DNA of 53,983 nt from an uncultured Lachnospiraceae bacterium (GTDB lineage Bacteria > Bacillota > Clostridia > Lachnospirales > Lachnospiraceae), in contig CATKXE010000015.1 in NCBI GenBank assembly GCA_949840465.1, positions 1 through 53,983 on the forward strand, in the 5' to 3' direction. Below the pieces are notes generated by a model, which was given only the letters and a program-made list of their open reading frames with translations, was not told the DNA's origin and made no database searches. The first letter of the stretch is position 1; each line of letters begins with the position of its first letter. The position numbers and the translations under genes were made by a program. Shown piece after piece: positions 52,668 through 53,983 of this stretch.

Positions 52668-53600
52668 CTAAACCAGTGTATTCAAAAGCATGCCAACCGC
52701 ATAGTAGTTACTGAGGTTGTAAGCTCCGCTCTTTGCAAAACTTGCAAAGGATGTAAAATACGCAGACATCGAGTCATCATTGGATGATGAAAGCAGATCA
52801 TTCACTGAATTCTTCGTATTGCCCGTATTCTTAGAGGAAGTACTGTCAGTGCCGCCGGTACTGCTGCTCTTAGAATAACCGGCCACAGTATCAATCGAAG
52901 AATCCAGGATATTCGTTGCCCTTGAACCCATACGCTGTGCAATACCATACGTACCGCCCATCGTCTCTTTCACACTGTTGTAACGTCCGTCGGTCAAAGC
53001 CTTATCCAATGCATCTTTATCAACCTCAAGACTGCCTGTTGTGTTCACCTTCATGCCCAGAGTCTTCAAAGCGCCTTCTGTCGGCAAAGCCCTCTCCAGA
53101 GAAGCCTGCTGACGGGCAACGCCTGCGCCGCGGTTAGAATTGCTCTTAAGGAAAGAAATCGTACTATTGTACTTATCTGCAAAATCACTTACTGCAGACA
53201 CAATGTCTTCCCTTGCCTTATCAACCTTTGCCTGTGCCGCCTTTTTCGCATCCTCGGTATCTGCTTTGGACAATGCGTCAAGCGCACTCTCATATTTGGA
53301 GTACACATTATCCCTGGAGCCTACCTGCAGCTTTGCTGAAGCGGATTCCAGATCGGTAAGCTTCTGCTTATAATTCAGCAGGAATGAAGATGTGCTGACG
53401 CTGCTCGCGCTATTGCTGCCGGAGGAACTGGTGGTACCGGACGTGCTGCCTGTCTTTTCAGAAAGCTGCTTTTCCAGCTCCTCCACCCGCTTTTCCAGTG
53501 CCTCTGTCCTCTTCTGCGCAGTGGTTTCCCAATCTGAATAGCGATCCTGATAGTTAAACATCGTGCTGGGACTAAAACCGATTGCTGAAGTTGTTGCCAT
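52668..53600 (-). CDS. FliD-like (flagellar hook-associated protein 2-like) protein without flagellar context
   Basis: 310 residues, no signal peptide. An N-terminal coiled coil (EALEKRVEELEKQLSEK) and a Ser/Thr/Gly-rich linker (GSTSGTTSSSGSNSASS) precede a segment resembling the conserved C-terminal part of FliD: a KYNSTISFLKSN helix, then LERALPTEGALKTLGMKVNT, TGSLEVDKDALDKAL, and GIAQRMGSRATNILDSSIDT. FliD caps the growing flagellum. Here the protein is short, has no N-terminal hook-associated motif, and no flagellar genes are near, so it may be a surface or export-related relative. GGAGATGAAACT precedes the ATG at 53600. It stands as its own unit with a terminator at 52578. Confidence 0.75.
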   Translation of the reverse strand: MATTSAIGFSPSTMFNYQDRYSDWETTAQKRTEALEKRVEELEKQLSEKTGSTSGTTSSSGSNSASSVSTSSFLLNYKQKLTDLESASAKLQVGSRDNVYSKYESALDALSKADTEDAKKAAQAKVDKAREDIVSAVSDFADKYNSTISFLKSNSNRGAGVARQQASLERALPTEGALKTLGMKVNTTGSLEVDKDALDKALTDGRYNSVKETMGGTYGIAQRMGSRATNILDSSIDTVAGYSKSSSTGGTDSTSSKNTGNTKNSVNDLLSSSNDDSMSAYFTSFASFAKSGAYNLSNYYAVGMLLNTLV

Positions 53601-53685
53601 AGTTTCATCTCCTTTCCGGTATTAAATACCTGTTTTATGTTGTAAAAGGATTCCTCCTAATGCAACCTTTTCACATAGGCCGGTT

Positions 53686-53706
53686 CATACATATATAGTA
53701 TGTATG
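53686..53706. promoter_or_regulatory. Palindrome between the sensor kinase and FliD-like genes
   Basis: CATACATA and TATGTATG are perfect inverted 8-mers around TATAG, about 90 nt before the FliD-like start. It could be an operator or a short hairpin; no clear promoter boxes flank it. Confidence 0.4.
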
Positions 53707-53739
53707 GACATTAAGAAACCTATCATTATTAATATCGTC

Positions 53740-53983
53740 CTAAGTCCCGGTTTTATAATCGGATTTCCCAAAAATTTGGTGACCAATTTTCTGCCCTTCA
53801 TCCGGCTCCCTGTCCGGCCCAAATCCAATCCGTATGACCGTGCCGCTTTCCAGGGAGGAATTTGCCGTTATGGTATGCCGAAGGCCGGTACAGATCCTCC
53901 GGCAGAGATAAAGGCCGATCCCGCTCGCTTTTTTATCATTTCTTCCGTTATACCCGGTATATCCTTGTTCGAAGATAATCGTC
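53740..53983 (-). CDS. Sensor histidine kinase, C-terminal part only (runs off the window)
   Basis: The final 80 residues of a histidine kinase enter from the right edge. The reading starts TIIFEQGYTGYNGRNDKKAS and contains the G2 ATP-binding block GIGLYLCRRIC, followed by the usual HATPase ending SLESGTVIRIGFG, then a poorly conserved tail to the stop at 53740. The FEQGYTGYNGR motif is typical of the bacitracin-sensor (BceS-like) group, but sensor domain and partner regulator lie outside. Its C-terminal tail is longer than usual by about 25 residues. Confidence 0.85.
   Translation of the reverse strand, partial: TIIFEQGYTGYNGRNDKKASGIGLYLCRRICTGLRHTITANSSLESGTVIRIGFGPDREPDEGQKIGHQIFGKSDYKTGT

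Overview
The window looks like chromosomal DNA of an anaerobic Clostridia member, most likely a gut Lachnospiraceae. The evidence is an AccD-AccA single-chain carboxyltransferase, FabK as the only enoyl-ACP reductase, an [FeFe]-hydrogenase maturase (HydE), a ferredoxin-type aldo/keto reductase, strong AGGAGG-type ribosome binding sites, sigma-A promoters with 17-bp spacers, and short intergenic repeats. No species can be named from sequence reading alone. No tRNA, rRNA, CRISPR array, integrase or transposase was seen.

Layout. 1-4.2 kb is a regulator-rich and partly decayed stretch: a LysR regulator cut by the window edge, a DUF2284 protein, a broken YheO-type regulator, and a GHKL sensor kinase on a segment bounded by a 32-bp direct repeat. 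That segment appears to have separated the glycoside operon from its terminator. 4.2-9.4 kb is a glycoside locus (GPH symporter and GH3 glycosidase, divergent from an AraC regulator). 9.6-10.9 kb holds two paralogous XRE regulators (a third survives as a remnant at 4.1 kb), followed by a MATE exporter. 12.7-17.8 kb is the L-arabinose pathway araB-araD-araA with a divergent AraC regulator. 17.9-22 kb holds an amino acid or dicarboxylate symporter, rpsB-tsf and glpP. 22.1-26.4 kb carries a secreted NlpC/P60 hydrolase and a partner-switching set (STAS protein, PP2C phosphatase, HATPase kinase).

26.5-33 kb contains the most unusual item: a two-gene, AT-rich operon with its own promoter, encoding a DUF3788 protein and a 1475-residue protein built as metallophosphoesterase, NACHT NTPase and about 14 WD40 repeats. 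The layout is that of a STAND/NLR-like immune sensor with a phosphoesterase effector. 33-44.4 kb holds an RluD-type pseudouridine synthase, a FabT-like MarR regulator and a complete type II fatty acid operon in the order fabH-acpP-fabK-fabD-fabG-fabF-accB-fabZ-accC-accDA. The fabH promoter carries two palindromes sharing the arms AATCAAA/TTTGATT. 44.5-53.98 kb holds hydE, a DNA adenine methyltransferase remnant, a small metallophosphoesterase, a BMP-type ligand-binding protein without a signal peptide, a membrane-anchored GDSL hydrolase, a NUDIX hydrolase, lon behind a CIRCE-like operator, a FliD-like protein without flagellar neighbours, and the C-terminus of a sensor kinase cut by the window edge.

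How the genes work together: the GH3/GPH locus and araBDA together suggest use of arabinose-containing plant glycosides. The acc and fab genes form one malonyl-CoA-to-acyl-ACP pathway, probably controlled through the fabH promoter. The lon promoter suggests heat-shock (HrcA) control. The MPE-NACHT-WD40 gene and the methyltransferase remnant are the accessory, defence-like content.
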